Assembly (NCBI GenBank): GCA_933822405.4
Contig: CAKOGP040001112.1
Coordinates: forward strand, 589,887-653,886
Origin: Cylindrotheca closterium
Taxonomy: Eukaryota; Bacillariophyta; Bacillariophyceae; Bacillariales; Bacillariaceae
Direction of reading: 5' to 3'
DNA: 64,000 bases
Shown piece by piece: positions 43,496 through 55,206 of the stretch (the stretch's first letter is position 1; each line of letters opens with the position of its first letter). The notes beneath the pieces are model-generated. The model saw nothing but the letters and a program-made list of their open reading frames with translations, searched no databases and was not told where the DNA came from. The position numbers and the translations under genes were made by a program.

Positions 43496-43641
43496 CGCGG
43501 GCCGTCCTCATACCCGGCTGGCGTCACAAGTGTCGTCCGTCGTTTTCAAAAATGAGGAAGCAAATGAAATGGTGGAGTTTGATAAACAGTGAAACTATTT
43601 CCAAAGCACATTCATTGACATATCTCTCTTGCTCTCTTACA

Positions 43642-46600
43642 ATGACAGCCAGCCAAGAACTCGATCTCGCGTCGTCGTCTCAAGGAATCGAACCATCCAA
43701 TCTAGCACTGAATGAAGGAGAAGCTCAACACGACGACGAAACACAACCTCAAGTACCACAGAACGTGGTGCCAACGTCACCAGCAGAAGCATCAGAACAA
43801 GACGCTGCTGCCTTTGATATGCGGTCCATTCACGATCACCCAATAGGAGGAAAACCTCCAGTGGACGCCGCCTGGGATACTACCAAGCAGGATGTCTTTG
43901 ACGAGGCAACTCCCGCCGCCTTGCAAAATGTTGTGGTGTTGAAATCCCAAGCCTTTTCACCAGCGGAAGAAAAGAAGGAACAAAACGACGATTCACCGTT
44001 ACCAGATGATTGGGAGAGTGTGGGAGCAGGTTTCGGAACTGGAACTCCAAATGATACTGATACTGATCACGCTGAAACCAATGAAGCATCGGAAGATGTA
44101 CCTGAGGAGGCGTTCTCGCACCTGTCCTTGGCGGGTATGGACGACAGCGGTGAACCAATCGTTACAATGGATGATGATCCAAATGAAATGGAGGGGGCCA
44201 ACAAAGACGAGTCGGAGAATATGAAACTTCGAAAGGACGACGAACCATTGCTTGGGAGACAATCTAGTAGTTCTGGTGTTCTTCCTGAGGATGAGGAGTC
44301 GTCTGGCAAGCCGATTATTCCAGTCGAAAAGAGAATAGAGATGTATTCCAATATGGAACGCGACGAGGATTCCAGTGTAGACAGTGACGGGGCAAACGAT
44401 GACGACGACGACGAGTCAGACGATAATGATCAACCAGAGGAAGTGGCCTACGTGAATCAGAATTTGAATGAGGAAGAGGAAGCACCAATGCCGCAACAAC
44501 AGAAGGACAACAATGACGTCCAAGAAGTGCCACAAGAAGACACGGAGCCCGAAGAGACTGTCCGCAGGGAAGATGCTCCTACGTTTGAACCAGCAATTGT
44601 CGCCGCCATGAATGCGGATGCATCCGGACCGTCATTGGCTCCAACAACGGCAGAAACAGCTACGACAAAGGCAGATAGTCCTGCAAAGAAAATCCCGCTC
44701 ATTGCTCCACCACCAGCAGGCAAATTGGAAAAGTGGGAAGAAAGCAAAACTCGGGGTCAAAAGTATCTTGCAGCCAAAAAGTACGTAACACCCGAGAAAA
44801 AGGGATCTCCCACGCCGCAGACCAACTCGAATCGATTTGCGACTCCCGAAAAAGTGAAATCACCAGGAGAAATGAGCATTTCTCCAAGTAGCGGAGGTTC
44901 AAACCGCAAGGATCAAAGAATGGCGGAAAAAATTGCACTCGCTAGTTCTGCGGCGGCAGTGACCTTTGCGGAACAATACCAGCCCGACACCATTATTGAA
45001 AAACCAGAAGCGGAAGAAGAACAAGAAGGTTCGTTTGTACAACAGTCGAATGGGATGCTCTGTGGGGCTTTCACTTGGGAATCGGCAGATTCATATGGTC
45101 AAGATAGTATAGCCAAGACAATTCGAATGAGTACACAGCAGCGTGACCTTTTTGATGAACATTCCAAACAAAAAATTGAACATTGGTTCCTGGAAAGAGT
45201 GTTGATGGTCAAGAAATCGTCAGAGGAGTCAACCGAAAGTCTCCCTTTGCGAACCCATCTAGATGACAACTCCAACTTTAATGCCATGTGTCAATACATT
45301 GCCGACTGTTGCAATGGTGTTACGGTTGAACTTGGCATGGCTTCCCCTACGGATATGGCTGGTTCCACAGACTTTTCCGGGTCATCGCCAAACAGTAGAG
45401 ATAGCGATTCGTCCATGGGAGATGGGATTGCACCAAAGCGTCCATGGTTGAAACCAATGAAATTGACCGACACGCTTTGGAATACTACTTCCGGGACTGT
45501 TGCGGCTGCCAATTTTGTGAACTTCTTGTTTCTGGCTGCCAAGTTGTCCAAAAGACCTTCTCCTTTTGGCGATCGAAATCCGTTCATTGACGATCTAGTC
45601 ACCAACTCACTTACTGGAACCGAAGTGGAAAATACCATCAATGGCAACTTTTCTCCGCAACAACTCATATTCGAACACCCACGGGGACACGCTGAGGATA
45701 TTGTTCAATTTGTCTACACGGTATCTCTCAGTTGCGAGTCGCAGAAGGAGAAGAGTGCGTTGCTCAAACTCAAGAGATCGTTTGCGTCGTCGGAATTGGG
45801 CATTCCGCCGAGGTCCCGAAGTGATTCTTTGACTGGTTTCCTCCGGGCGAAAAGTGGGAGAAAAAGCCGTCTGCTTATCGTACCGGAAGGTCATCCCAGT
45901 CCTTTTGAAGCCAGTGTATGGAACTCTCCGAGAATACTGGCAGCTTTCCTCTCCTTCCTGGGCAATCCTGTGGCCGTTTGCCGAATGAAAATGGTCAATC
46001 GATTTTGCTATAGAATCATCTCTGAGAACCAACATGTCATTATGAAGGATGCGGTGAGAACCGGAGGAATCAATATGAATGTTCGCCCTGCATTTTGGAT
46101 GTGGGTGACTCTCCAGCAATTCAACCAAGGCCAATCTCCCCCGAAAGCGAACGACAGCGCATATCAAAAGTGCAGTGAAGAAGAGTTGCGTGAACTTTCG
46201 CAAACAGGAAAGGATGGAAAGTGGCAGCATGTCATTGAACGGGATGTTCTGCGATCCTTTGGAAATATGCCACCGCACAAGTCGGTTGCTAGGTTACAAA
46301 ATGACTCGATTGTTCGAGCTTTGGTGACCTGGGGACAAAATAGAATCATGACTCGGGGTGTCAAAGGTGGTGGCGAACCTCTTCCCATTCCCCATCTTGG
46401 ATCGAAGGAGCAGCGCAAGAGTTTGGGCAAACCACCAAGAAGTAACACGCCTGGAAACGTCAGTTCGCCTCCTTGGCTCTGCTCGGGGAACTTTGAAATG
46501 GATGAAGATGCCTTGCGCATTGACACTGCTGTAAGTGACTGGAGTGGTGTCTCACCGGTGCCCAGTTTCACCGGTAGCCATGCCGAAAGTTTGGAGCGAA

Positions 46601-47436
46601 CGAATAGCCGACAGTTCTCGGATACTGGGCAGTTACTGCCTTTGGATGAATTGGCGTTGGGAGGCAATTGTTTGAAGGGTGATATGAAGGCGAAGTTACA
46701 GGACAAACTCCGGTTTGTTCTCCACGCATTGGCTACGTCTCATGAAGGCGTGGGATATTGCCAAGGAATGGACTATGTTGTAGCTCACTTGCTGAGGATA
46801 TTGCAAGACACTGTCATGTGGAAGGCTTCGAAAGGAACACTTCCTTCAGTAATCAGCTCCGCGCCGGAGGTGAAGCGAACGTCAAATATGGAATTCCGAG
46901 ATCAGCAACAAATTATCCAAAAAGTTGAAAACAGCCTCGTCGTTGAGGAGGTTATTTTCAAAGTGATGGACACTCTCTTCACAACGTACAGTTTGAAGCA
47001 CATTTACTGGCCGGAACTTCGTTGTTTGAAAACATTCTGCCGGGTGTTTGAAAGGCTGATTCAAATCAAGTTACCAGTCCTTGCTGATCATTTTGAGCAC
47101 CACGATCTGAATGTTGGTCTATTTGCTCTCGGGTGGTTCCAAACTTTATTCCTGTACTTGCCATCGATGCCATCGGCAACGGTTTGTCACATGTGGGACA
47201 TTTGGCTGGTGGAAAGAAGCTTCAAGATCTTCTTCCGCGTGGGAACTGCTATCCTGTTTCTGAGTCAGCCTACGCTATTGAACAACGAGCTTGAGGGAAT
47301 GATGACATACCTGAATACATTTCCAGATGCCACTCTCTTGAAACCAGATATATTGATCCCATGTGCGCTGAATATCAAAGTGACAAACCGACTGCTACAA
47401 AGCCTAGAAGCTGAAGTTACTGCTTCAGGAGTATAA
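43642..47436 (+). CDS. Large TBC-domain RabGAP-like protein
   Basis: 1264-aa protein in one exon, with a C-terminal TBC domain expected to stimulate GTP hydrolysis by a Rab GTPase. The ATG at 43642 (MTASQELDLASS) is preferred; the frame is open to 43444 without recognisable content. The first 450 residues are acidic and disordered. A segment with NSPRILAAFLSFLGNPVAVCRM looks F-box-like. The TBC motifs are VIERDVLRSF (arginine finger, IxxDxxR), GVGYCQGMDYV (glutamine finger, YxQ) and LGWFQTLFLYLPSM with WDIWLVE. About 180 residues separate the two finger motifs, far more than the usual 40-50, because of a Ser/Pro-rich insertion. Confidence 0.85.
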   Translation: MTASQELDLASSSQGIEPSNLALNEGEAQHDDETQPQVPQNVVPTSPAEASEQDAAAFDMRSIHDHPIGGKPPVDAAWDTTKQDVFDEATPAALQNVVVLKSQAFSPAEEKKEQNDDSPLPDDWESVGAGFGTGTPNDTDTDHAETNEASEDVPEEAFSHLSLAGMDDSGEPIVTMDDDPNEMEGANKDESENMKLRKDDEPLLGRQSSSSGVLPEDEESSGKPIIPVEKRIEMYSNMERDEDSSVDSDGANDDDDDESDDNDQPEEVAYVNQNLNEEEEAPMPQQQKDNNDVQEVPQEDTEPEETVRREDAPTFEPAIVAAMNADASGPSLAPTTAETATTKADSPAKKIPLIAPPPAGKLEKWEESKTRGQKYLAAKKYVTPEKKGSPTPQTNSNRFATPEKVKSPGEMSISPSSGGSNRKDQRMAEKIALASSAAAVTFAEQYQPDTIIEKPEAEEEQEGSFVQQSNGMLCGAFTWESADSYGQDSIAKTIRMSTQQRDLFDEHSKQKIEHWFLERVLMVKKSSEESTESLPLRTHLDDNSNFNAMCQYIADCCNGVTVELGMASPTDMAGSTDFSGSSPNSRDSDSSMGDGIAPKRPWLKPMKLTDTLWNTTSGTVAAANFVNFLFLAAKLSKRPSPFGDRNPFIDDLVTNSLTGTEVENTINGNFSPQQLIFEHPRGHAEDIVQFVYTVSLSCESQKEKSALLKLKRSFASSELGIPPRSRSDSLTGFLRAKSGRKSRLLIVPEGHPSPFEASVWNSPRILAAFLSFLGNPVAVCRMKMVNRFCYRIISENQHVIMKDAVRTGGINMNVRPAFWMWVTLQQFNQGQSPPKANDSAYQKCSEEELRELSQTGKDGKWQHVIERDVLRSFGNMPPHKSVARLQNDSIVRALVTWGQNRIMTRGVKGGGEPLPIPHLGSKEQRKSLGKPPRSNTPGNVSSPPWLCSGNFEMDEDALRIDTAVSDWSGVSPVPSFTGSHAESLERTNSRQFSDTGQLLPLDELALGGNCLKGDMKAKLQDKLRFVLHALATSHEGVGYCQGMDYVVAHLLRILQDTVMWKASKGTLPSVISSAPEVKRTSNMEFRDQQQIIQKVENSLVVEEVIFKVMDTLFTTYSLKHIYWPELRCLKTFCRVFERLIQIKLPVLADHFEHHDLNVGLFALGWFQTLFLYLPSMPSATVCHMWDIWLVERSFKIFFRVGTAILFLSQPTLLNNELEGMMTYLNTFPDATLLKPDILIPCALNIKVTNRLLQSLEAEVTASGV

Positions 47437-47681
47437 AAAACGGGGGTCGCTCTGTGACCGTGTAATATATAACTATCGTACAGCAATAGAGCAGGGTGAA
47501 AAATGACTCTAGATGTATTTTCTAGTTGTACAGTAACTTCGAGCAGATGTTTGCCTGGTGCTCCTGCAGTCTCGCAAGTACTACCAATTCTAAATAGACC
47601 GAAATGATGTCCATGCAAAAATAAACCCATTATGATACTGATTATTGATACGTTTGAATACAACAGATACGATTGCTACGC

Positions 47682-50600
47682 TCACGATTCCTCTGACTCA
47701 GCATCGCTTTCCTCGTCAACTTCTTCGATCTTGCTTTTGGGAACTCTTCTTCGCTTAGGTGGAGAAGGCGACATATCTTCGTCGTCAGAATCCCCTTCTT
47801 CTTCTTCCAATGGCGACAAGTTGCTCTGAGTGGACAAACGAGACCGTTGACTGCCGGCCGTAGAGATTCTTCGGCGGGAGGAAGCAGTCGAAGACTTCGA
47901 AGGACTTGGAGTTCCTACGGCACTTCCATCGTCTTCCGATGATTCGTCGTCTTGGCTTACAACTTGGGCGATTTCGACCTCCATACCGAGTGATTCTTTG
48001 AAGGTACGGAGTGCTTTCAAGTCATCTTCATGAACGTCATTGAATTCAGGATGAGACTTCAACACTTCCTCTTTTTCAAGGATGAACTGCTTCAAATCCT
48101 CAAGGCCATACTTATTTTTCTTCGCCCAGTTCGAGTACTTGCTGAGAACCATGAGGAAAGGAAAGCGGCTACCCAGAACCATCTCATCTTCAACTCCGTC
48201 GTCGCCGTCGAACGCGAAGCGTACCCCTTCCTTCATGAAACTTGTAAGGGCACGAAGCACACTATCGTTACTGAGCTTTCCAACTCCAAGGGAGCGAGAC
48301 AAAAGGCGGGCTTGTTGTTCGATATCCTGAAACTATTGACTCGTGCGTTAGCAATTTGTAAACGGCACCACACGAATATGCGGTTCGACTTACCATTTGT
48401 CCATGCAGATCTGCTGCTTCTTTGTATTCTTGCTCTTCATCTTCTGACGGATCATCAGATATCTCGGGCTCATTGTCAAGCCATTTGTTGAAACCCATTC
48501 GCAAGCAAGCCATCTGTGCCTCAAGATAGCGAACTGGATTGATCTATGATAGTGGTGGCAAAAGAGGTTAATGCAAGTGCAAAATTTCAAATTGAAAAAG
48601 TACCCTGCTTTGAACATACCTTCTTCATCATTCTAGCCGCATCTTGAACAACTTGCCCGGTTGCTTTGCTATGTCCAGCAATGTATGCCAGCAAGGTTCC
48701 AGCCTCTTTTCGATTACCATCATTCCAATTGGCAGTCAAGCTACGAGCGATTGGAACTATCAAGTCAACGGCCAACTCATCATTTTCATCTTCGTCCTGA
48801 CCATCGGCCTTCAACTGGAAATTGGGAAGCGTTTGAGCAACGACCGGAAAATATGAAAGTGCCTACTCCATCAACTTACCTCTTCTTCTCTTTGATGGAG
48901 ATATCTCACAGACCCACCAATCATTTGTGTATCAGTCAGAAGTGCTAGCTTGTTTCGCAGGCTGTCTGCAGCATCTGCCCAATGCCGAGGAAACATACAT
49001 CTCACATCGCTTGATGCCTTAGTGGCAGCTGATTGCACCGCATTTGCGAATTCAATCTGAGCATCCGAATAAACGATCCCGTCGCTTTCGTCGATATATT
49101 GATCAAAGCACAGCCCCAAGAGTTTTGCAAGTCGATCTCTCATTCGAAGGACCGCAAGATCTTCTTCACCGACATCCATGTCGCCCTCGGCCATATCTTG
49201 ATTCTCGAACGTCTCTAGAAGTGTCCAAGCCACGATGGAGAGAAGGAGTTGTAGTGAGTTTTTTATAGAGCTACCAACTTCCGCGTGGATGTCCATATCG
49301 GAAGTCTTCCATGCCGATGCCATAGTCTTGGTATCGGTCTCCATTGAATCATCATCATTGTCGTCGTCGTCCTTCTTCTTGGTGATAGGTCTTCGATCTT
49401 GTAACCGTTTTGCCATTGCCTCTGAGATGGTGTTGTAAAAATCCTCAACTTCGCCTTCGTCGTCGTCGTTGGAGGAGTCTCCGAATAACAAGCCAACAGG
49501 GCACTGCTTCAAGAGGACGCGCCAGCGCAAGAGGCACAAGGACAAAGAGTTTTCCATCTCCGCTTCAGGGGACAGTGTCCCGATGGTAGACCTGGTACTT
49601 TCACTAGCTGATGATCTTCGGGAGCGTCGTGACGACTTTGACTTTTGACTTTGGCTCTGAGTTCGGGTACCCTCTTCGGTTCCGTCTTCTTGCTCTGTTG
49701 ATCGGAGCAATTCCATGAGTCGATCTTGCAAAGTCATAGACAAACGTTTGATCTGCATCTTGACATCGCCAACTCGAACGTGGCCGCCATCGGAAAGGGT
49801 CAAGAGACCATTGGCCACATTTTGTAAGACGGCTTCGTCGGTGGAGTCTTGAAAGAGGCGGTTGAGATTCTTGAGTAATGCCAGGAACTCGGTCTTGCGT
49901 GCAGGCAAACCAAAAACTGAGGGCATCAAATACTGCGGCAACATGGTCAATGATCTCAAAGCGACAACATCACCCTTGTAAGCAGTCAAAAGTTGTGGAA
50001 GATTCTTGAGCAAAGCTGCAGAGAGCGCATCCGCGGGATGGGTGTTGGCGGATGATCGCTTTCTCTTCTTGGCCCTGCCTTTTCCTTCGGTCGGTGTAAC
50101 GGAAGAGACTTCTTGTTCTGCCGCATGAGCAAACATACGAAGCAAGACGCGTTGTTTCACTGCTTCTTCTCTGCCAGTGTTGCGTCCTTGCTGAGGATTC
50201 TCACTACGAATGGCCTTCAACATGGCAGACCAATTCACAGCTAAGTGTCGGTGCTCCTTCATGCCACGAAGAGAATCAATGACATAATCAGCACGCTCGA
50301 CTCGAACGGAGCTCAATTCGATTGGACCATCCACCAATTTGTTGGCGATCCTGTTTTTGAAACAAAAACGAGTGTTAGTAACAGTACAAAGTAGCAGCGA
50401 TCGAACACCAGCCATCACGTCAACCTTGACCACTTACCAACTAGCAATGCTTTCAATTTGTTCGACTTGCTTCTTCTCTCCCAAGCCATGGCTCATGGTA
50501 GATTTTCCATCATTTCCGTCATCTTCCACATCGAAACAATCCATTTGATCAAGTACAAAGTACAGAGCGTCACGGCGGACGTCATTGGAGGTATTTTGGT

Positions 50601-52356
50601 CAAGGGCCTTGAGGTTGACTTGATCCCAGCCATCGTCATCGTCCCACTCGTCCAAAAACTCGTTTTTGAGCATGAACAAAAGCAGTTCCATGGCGGCTTC
50701 TTGCACTTGCAAGCTCTCTGCATCTTCGGTGCAGTCCACAATTCTTGCCAAAAACTTGAGACAGACACTTTCCATGTCATCCACATCGACTTGAAGGGAA
50801 GATTTTTTGCTGGCAGTGTCCCTTTTCGCATGACGAAATGGACCGAGCAATCCCTCAAGAGCAGCAACACGAACAGTGGACTCCTTGTCCGAGGCCATCC
50901 ATCCAAAATACTTGAGGAACTTGTTTTCCAAGAACAAATCTGGCCGCAACAAGGTCAACCTGGAGAGGAATTCCATACTGCAAATACGAATATTTGGGTT
51001 GGAATCGCGGTACCGGTTAATGAAAACACCTTGAAAGACTGCGGTCTGCACAATCTCTTCGAGTTCCGCCTTGTGGCGCTTCCACGAATCCATGGACAGC
51101 TTGATGCCTTCCAGCTTTTTCGATTGTCCCTTCGCAGCCTTGTACTGACGAGTCGCCACTTGAATCTTTTGTTCCAATTCTACGGATCGTTCCATGCAGG
51201 CACAGGCCAATTCCCAAATGGCCGCGGTGGCTCCGTATCGCAAATCAGGTTGGCCCACTTGGACCAATTCGGTGATGCGAGTTACCAAGTTATTCATCAT
51301 TTCCACTTGGAAAAGACTGGACGAAAAAGGCTGCGGCTTTTCCGATTCTTCATGAGAATCCATTTCATCAAAGGACAATTGTTGTTGAGAGTGGGTCAAT
51401 ATGGCATTGCCCAAACGGTACCAGAATTCCTTGTAAATCTTTCGGTACTCTTGGACGCCAATTTTTTCTTCCGGATTGGCCGTCAATAAACACTCCAAAT
51501 CGGACTCCCGCATGACATCTACGACCTCCGTCACCAAACCATCCCATTCCTCGTCACTGAGTTCCTCGAGATCTGTTTCACCCTTCAAGTTGGTATCCAC
51601 GGATCCACCGACGCTGCGAAAGAGTAGATTCAACAATTCAATGTGAAGGCTATTCGACTCGTGGTTTTTCAACAAATATCGAGCAATCCCAATGAGCTGC
51701 GGGGTGTAATGGGTAGCTAGTACCTTGCTGTTTCGATTGTTGCTAGCGTGTACGGAATTGATCCCAGGAATTGGCTTGGAAGACGCCAACAAGGCCGCCA
51801 CCAGACTGGTCTTTGGGTTTTCGGATTTGTCCAAAACGGTTTTGGAAAGGGCATTCAATTGAGCGATTGGATTCTTTCTACCGCGAGGAGCCTTGGCTGT
51901 CTTGGTTCCCTTCTTGGCACCTCCCGTCTTGACTTGTATGGTTCTTCCCTTTTTGGGTGGCGATTTGGAGGAAGCCCGCTTGCCTTTCTTCCTTTTGGAT
52001 TGCTTGTCATTATCATCACGGGACTTCTCATCATCGACATCACCTTCAGCGTCGGTGATATCAGAGTCCATGTCACTTTCGAAGTTCAAGACTTCTTCAT
52101 CTTCTGCTTCCGAGTCACTGTCACATAGTTTTTGTTATTTTTTTCAATCAATTGCAATAGAGAAATGGTCAGAAACGAGGCATGAAACCAGTTGAAATTT
52201 GCCCTTGCCATCAAACACTCACGATGAAACGTTCTCGGTCGCCCGTTTGGATTTCGTATTCTTTGCAATTGCTGCCAATTCTTGATCGTACTCCGAGATA
52301 GGCTTCTTGCGTTCTCGACCCGAGCGTCGTAATGGACTGGGGTCGTTGGTGGACAT
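47682..52356 (-). CDS. Cohesin subunit SCC3/STAG
   Basis: HEAT-rich cohesin subunit that binds the kleisin and loads/holds sister chromatids. Six exons: 52223-52356, 50438-52117, 48880-50350, 48620-48817, 48394-48543 and 47682-48332 (acceptor could be six nt further in), all in phase, 1427 aa. The N-terminus is basic and disordered (LRRSGRERKKPISEYD) with an AT-hook-like KAPRGRKNP. The STAG domain and the SCD (stromalin conservative domain) are visible: FQGVFINRYRDSNPNIRICSM and LKYFGWMASDKESTVRVAALEGL. The C-terminus is acidic and Ser-rich with DDEDMSPSPPKRRRVPKSK. It converges with the TBC gene, stops 245 bp apart. Confidence 0.88.
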
Positions 52357-52582
52357 GGTCTATTGCCTTGCTGCTTGTTGCAAAAATGAAAAACATCGAG
52401 CCAAGTCGAAATCCTCAGCTTGTTTATTGTCGTCCTTGGCGATCGTGCAAAACCTCGTAGAATTAACTACCGGGGACAATAGAGAATGTGGCGCGGTCTG
52501 TCTGTGACAGGAACTACTCTACTACGCTTGACGGTTTTTGTGTTTATCTATGGATAATAGCATTCTACCTATCACTGTATTT

Positions 52583-54982
52583 TTATGGAATCTCACGCTT
52601 CTTGGCCAATTCTTCTTGTCGATCCACCTCATCGTCAAAAATTTCCATGTCGATTGGTTCGTCGGGGAAGAAGAGACTCTCGTACACGACACCTGGGTTC
52701 TCAGGCGTAGAAACGCACTCCTTCAAAGTAGCAATGTATTCTTGTACCAATTCGCGGTACATTCCTCCAACATCCTTGTCTGGGTTGGTAGTCTCATCTC
52801 GCAAAGCTTGATCCAAACTGGCAAAAGTTGGGTTTTGATACCGAATAGCTCGTAGAGCTTCGTCCAAAGCATCTTTGCTAATGCCCAATTGGACCAATTC
52901 GTCGACATCGGCTGGGTCGACGTATTGTTCCCAGTTGTGGAGACTTTCCAACAGTTCTTCGTCGCTTCTAGTTTGACGCTTTTCACGATTCATCTTGTCC
53001 AATTCCTTGACGCTTCGTACCACAACGCTGGTGGGACCCAAATTGCCGGAAGTAATCCGACCACCACTTGCCTTGAGTGCCTCAAAGGCGGCTTCTGCTT
53101 CGCCTAGTTCGTCAAACCCAACATAGGCCTTTCCAGTGGGTAGTCCCTTGTGGCAAGTGACAAACTCGACGGAACCTTCCAGGTCGCGGGCAAGGGTGCA
53201 GTAGGGTTGAAAGAATTTCGAAATGTTTTCCTTTGTCACGGATGGATCCAAGTTTCGGAGCATTAGAGTACCAGCATGAGACAGGAAAAAGTCCTTGGTT
53301 GGCATGTCTCCATCCACAACCATCCGAGAGCCAAGCTTTCTTAGCCTGTCTTGACCACCAGGACCACCATGGAAACCAGAATAATTCAACTCTCTTCTGG
53401 CCTTGCTGTAGCGGATGCGATGTTGGCCAAACTCAACCAGGCGCTGTTGTGCGATATCAGAGCCGATTAAATGATCGGCAACATCTTTAGACTCGTACTT
53501 GACAACTGCAGAATTCGGTGAAAGCATGACAATATCATTAATATCAATGTTGCCATACAATTCTCCGACTTCACTGCCAGTTGGGAAAAGTGAATTGGCA
53601 ATGGTAAAAGGTGTGGTTCCAGACGGAAGCCCCGAGAACAACACTAGAGAGCCTTCAGCACCATCAAACATAGCGAACTGCTTGCCGCTGTCTGGGGAGT
53701 ACTGGGACATTGTGACAGGGCTCTCAATCATGTCTTGCATGGGGCCAACAGCAAGAGTAACCCGTTGATCAGCAGCAGTAGGGAACCCAATAAATGCTGA
53801 CGATAGACTAGCGGCACTGACATCTTCTGGCGAGACATCAAACAAGCCTGCAACAGTCTTTTGGATCTCCAGGGAGTCAACTGGATTCTCGATATCTCCA
53901 GGGTTTCCATTGACTGTGAGTGGAGGGAGTCCCCAAACATAAATAAATCGCACATTGGCCTCCAGAAATTCTTTTGACGGATTCTTTCTGGAAGGTGGCA
54001 TATCAGGAAGGGGTTCCCGAGTACTTTCAGGATGCTGGGCATTGTATCTAAGTTCTGTGTATTTTGTTGGATGCTTCAACATGGCCTCCACAAAATCACT
54101 CATGCTAGTGCCTTGCACGTCTAATGGAGTCACTGCATCATACTCAGGACCAGGTGGTGTTTTGCTGAATTCAATTCCCAGTCGCTCCATTACAAACTGA
54201 AAGTTTGGATCATTGGCAGGGTCTCCGAATCCTCCTCGTGGCCGCTGTTGTCTATCGTCTTCTTTCTTGGGCTCGTCTTTGACCTCATCGAACATCGCAA
54301 ACACATCATCCTCCACTTCAACGACAAGGTTGCCATCGGCATCTCTTGTTGCTTCGGCCATCAATTCCTCGAACTTTGCGTGTTTCTTTGCCTCATCCGT
54401 TTGGTCGTAATCAACCTCGTCCCAATAGTACTTTTCTACATCTGCAGTGTTTCCAAGCGCATGATACATGTTGATAAAATCCATGACTTCCTTGTTTTCC
54501 TTTGGGCTAAGTTCTTCAAGTGCACTGCCCTTGGCAATGCTTCCGCTCTTCGCAGGCTTTCGCTCTTTTCGCTGTGATCTAAATTCGACAGGTGCTGCAA
54601 TATCTCCATCCTCAAGGCCCCATTCCTCCTCTTTTTCTGGCAAAACGTCGGCCCCCTTTACACTGTTTCCCTTGGGCCTTCGTCCTGCCAACTTGGGAAT
54701 GCCAGACTGGTGTTTCTTCAATTCCCCACGCGCAGCAGGATCTAAGAATTTTTCATTATAACCTTGCTTCTTTGGCCTTCTTCCTTTTGCATTGCCTTGG
54801 TTATGGTTGTTATTTTTATTCCTGTTTTGATTTTGTTTGTCACCTCCATCCTTTCCAGAGGCAAAGTACCGACAACTTTGGACAGTGCGTCCGGTACTCC
54901 TCAGTCTTGGCGGTAATTGCAGTGATGATGACGCTAACAGTGGTCGTGCCGATCTTTTGGCGGCAGCAACGTAGGACCACAT
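52583..54982 (-). CDS. Mitochondrial RNA-binding (RRM) protein
   Basis: 799 aa in one exon from the ATG at 54982, chosen because MWSYVAAAKRSARPLLASSS and the following Arg-rich stretch to RYFASG form a mitochondrial presequence with a typical cleavage site. The frame extends 34 codons upstream into a hydrophobic stretch, which I treat as 5' UTR. A basic Asn/Lys-rich segment follows. Near residues 550-640 an RRM is seen: TLMLRNLDPSVTKENISKFF (RNP2 region) and GKAYVGFDELGEAEAAFEAL (RNP1 region). A second weaker alpha/beta repeat lies before it (LVLFSGLPSGTTPFTIANSLF). A role in mitochondrial RNA processing or translation is inferred. Confidence 0.75.
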   Translation of the reverse strand: MWSYVAAAKRSARPLLASSSLQLPPRLRSTGRTVQSCRYFASGKDGGDKQNQNRNKNNNHNQGNAKGRRPKKQGYNEKFLDPAARGELKKHQSGIPKLAGRRPKGNSVKGADVLPEKEEEWGLEDGDIAAPVEFRSQRKERKPAKSGSIAKGSALEELSPKENKEVMDFINMYHALGNTADVEKYYWDEVDYDQTDEAKKHAKFEELMAEATRDADGNLVVEVEDDVFAMFDEVKDEPKKEDDRQQRPRGGFGDPANDPNFQFVMERLGIEFSKTPPGPEYDAVTPLDVQGTSMSDFVEAMLKHPTKYTELRYNAQHPESTREPLPDMPPSRKNPSKEFLEANVRFIYVWGLPPLTVNGNPGDIENPVDSLEIQKTVAGLFDVSPEDVSAASLSSAFIGFPTAADQRVTLAVGPMQDMIESPVTMSQYSPDSGKQFAMFDGAEGSLVLFSGLPSGTTPFTIANSLFPTGSEVGELYGNIDINDIVMLSPNSAVVKYESKDVADHLIGSDIAQQRLVEFGQHRIRYSKARRELNYSGFHGGPGGQDRLRKLGSRMVVDGDMPTKDFFLSHAGTLMLRNLDPSVTKENISKFFQPYCTLARDLEGSVEFVTCHKGLPTGKAYVGFDELGEAEAAFEALKASGGRITSGNLGPTSVVVRSVKELDKMNREKRQTRSDEELLESLHNWEQYVDPADVDELVQLGISKDALDEALRAIRYQNPTFASLDQALRDETTNPDKDVGGMYRELVQEYIATLKECVSTPENPGVVYESLFFPDEPIDMEIFDDEVDRQEELAKKREIP

Positions 54983-55206
54983 GCTTTGATTGTCGATGTG
55001 CTGGTCCAAAGTGTTGATGAAGATGATGAAGCTGAGGATGATGATGGACGTCTGCCCGTACGTCGCCACCATACATAGCTGCAAAACGATGTGGCAGACA
55101 GACGACAGTGTTCCATGTCACAAAATGAATCATCATGAAACTAGCTAGTTGTAACAATGGATGCTTGACCCTTTTCTACGATTTTATTTGTTTCTGAAAG
55201 GATAAT

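Noticed and set aside
50458..51489. Long forward open frame of 343 codons
   Set aside because: Exactly antisense to the SCC3/STAG coding exon, which has strong family motifs; the forward translation shows no domain.
54983..55084. Upstream extension of the RRM protein with a hydrophobic N-terminus
   Set aside because: The internal ATG at 54982 opens a clear mitochondrial presequence; the extension would bury it behind a hydrophobic stretch.
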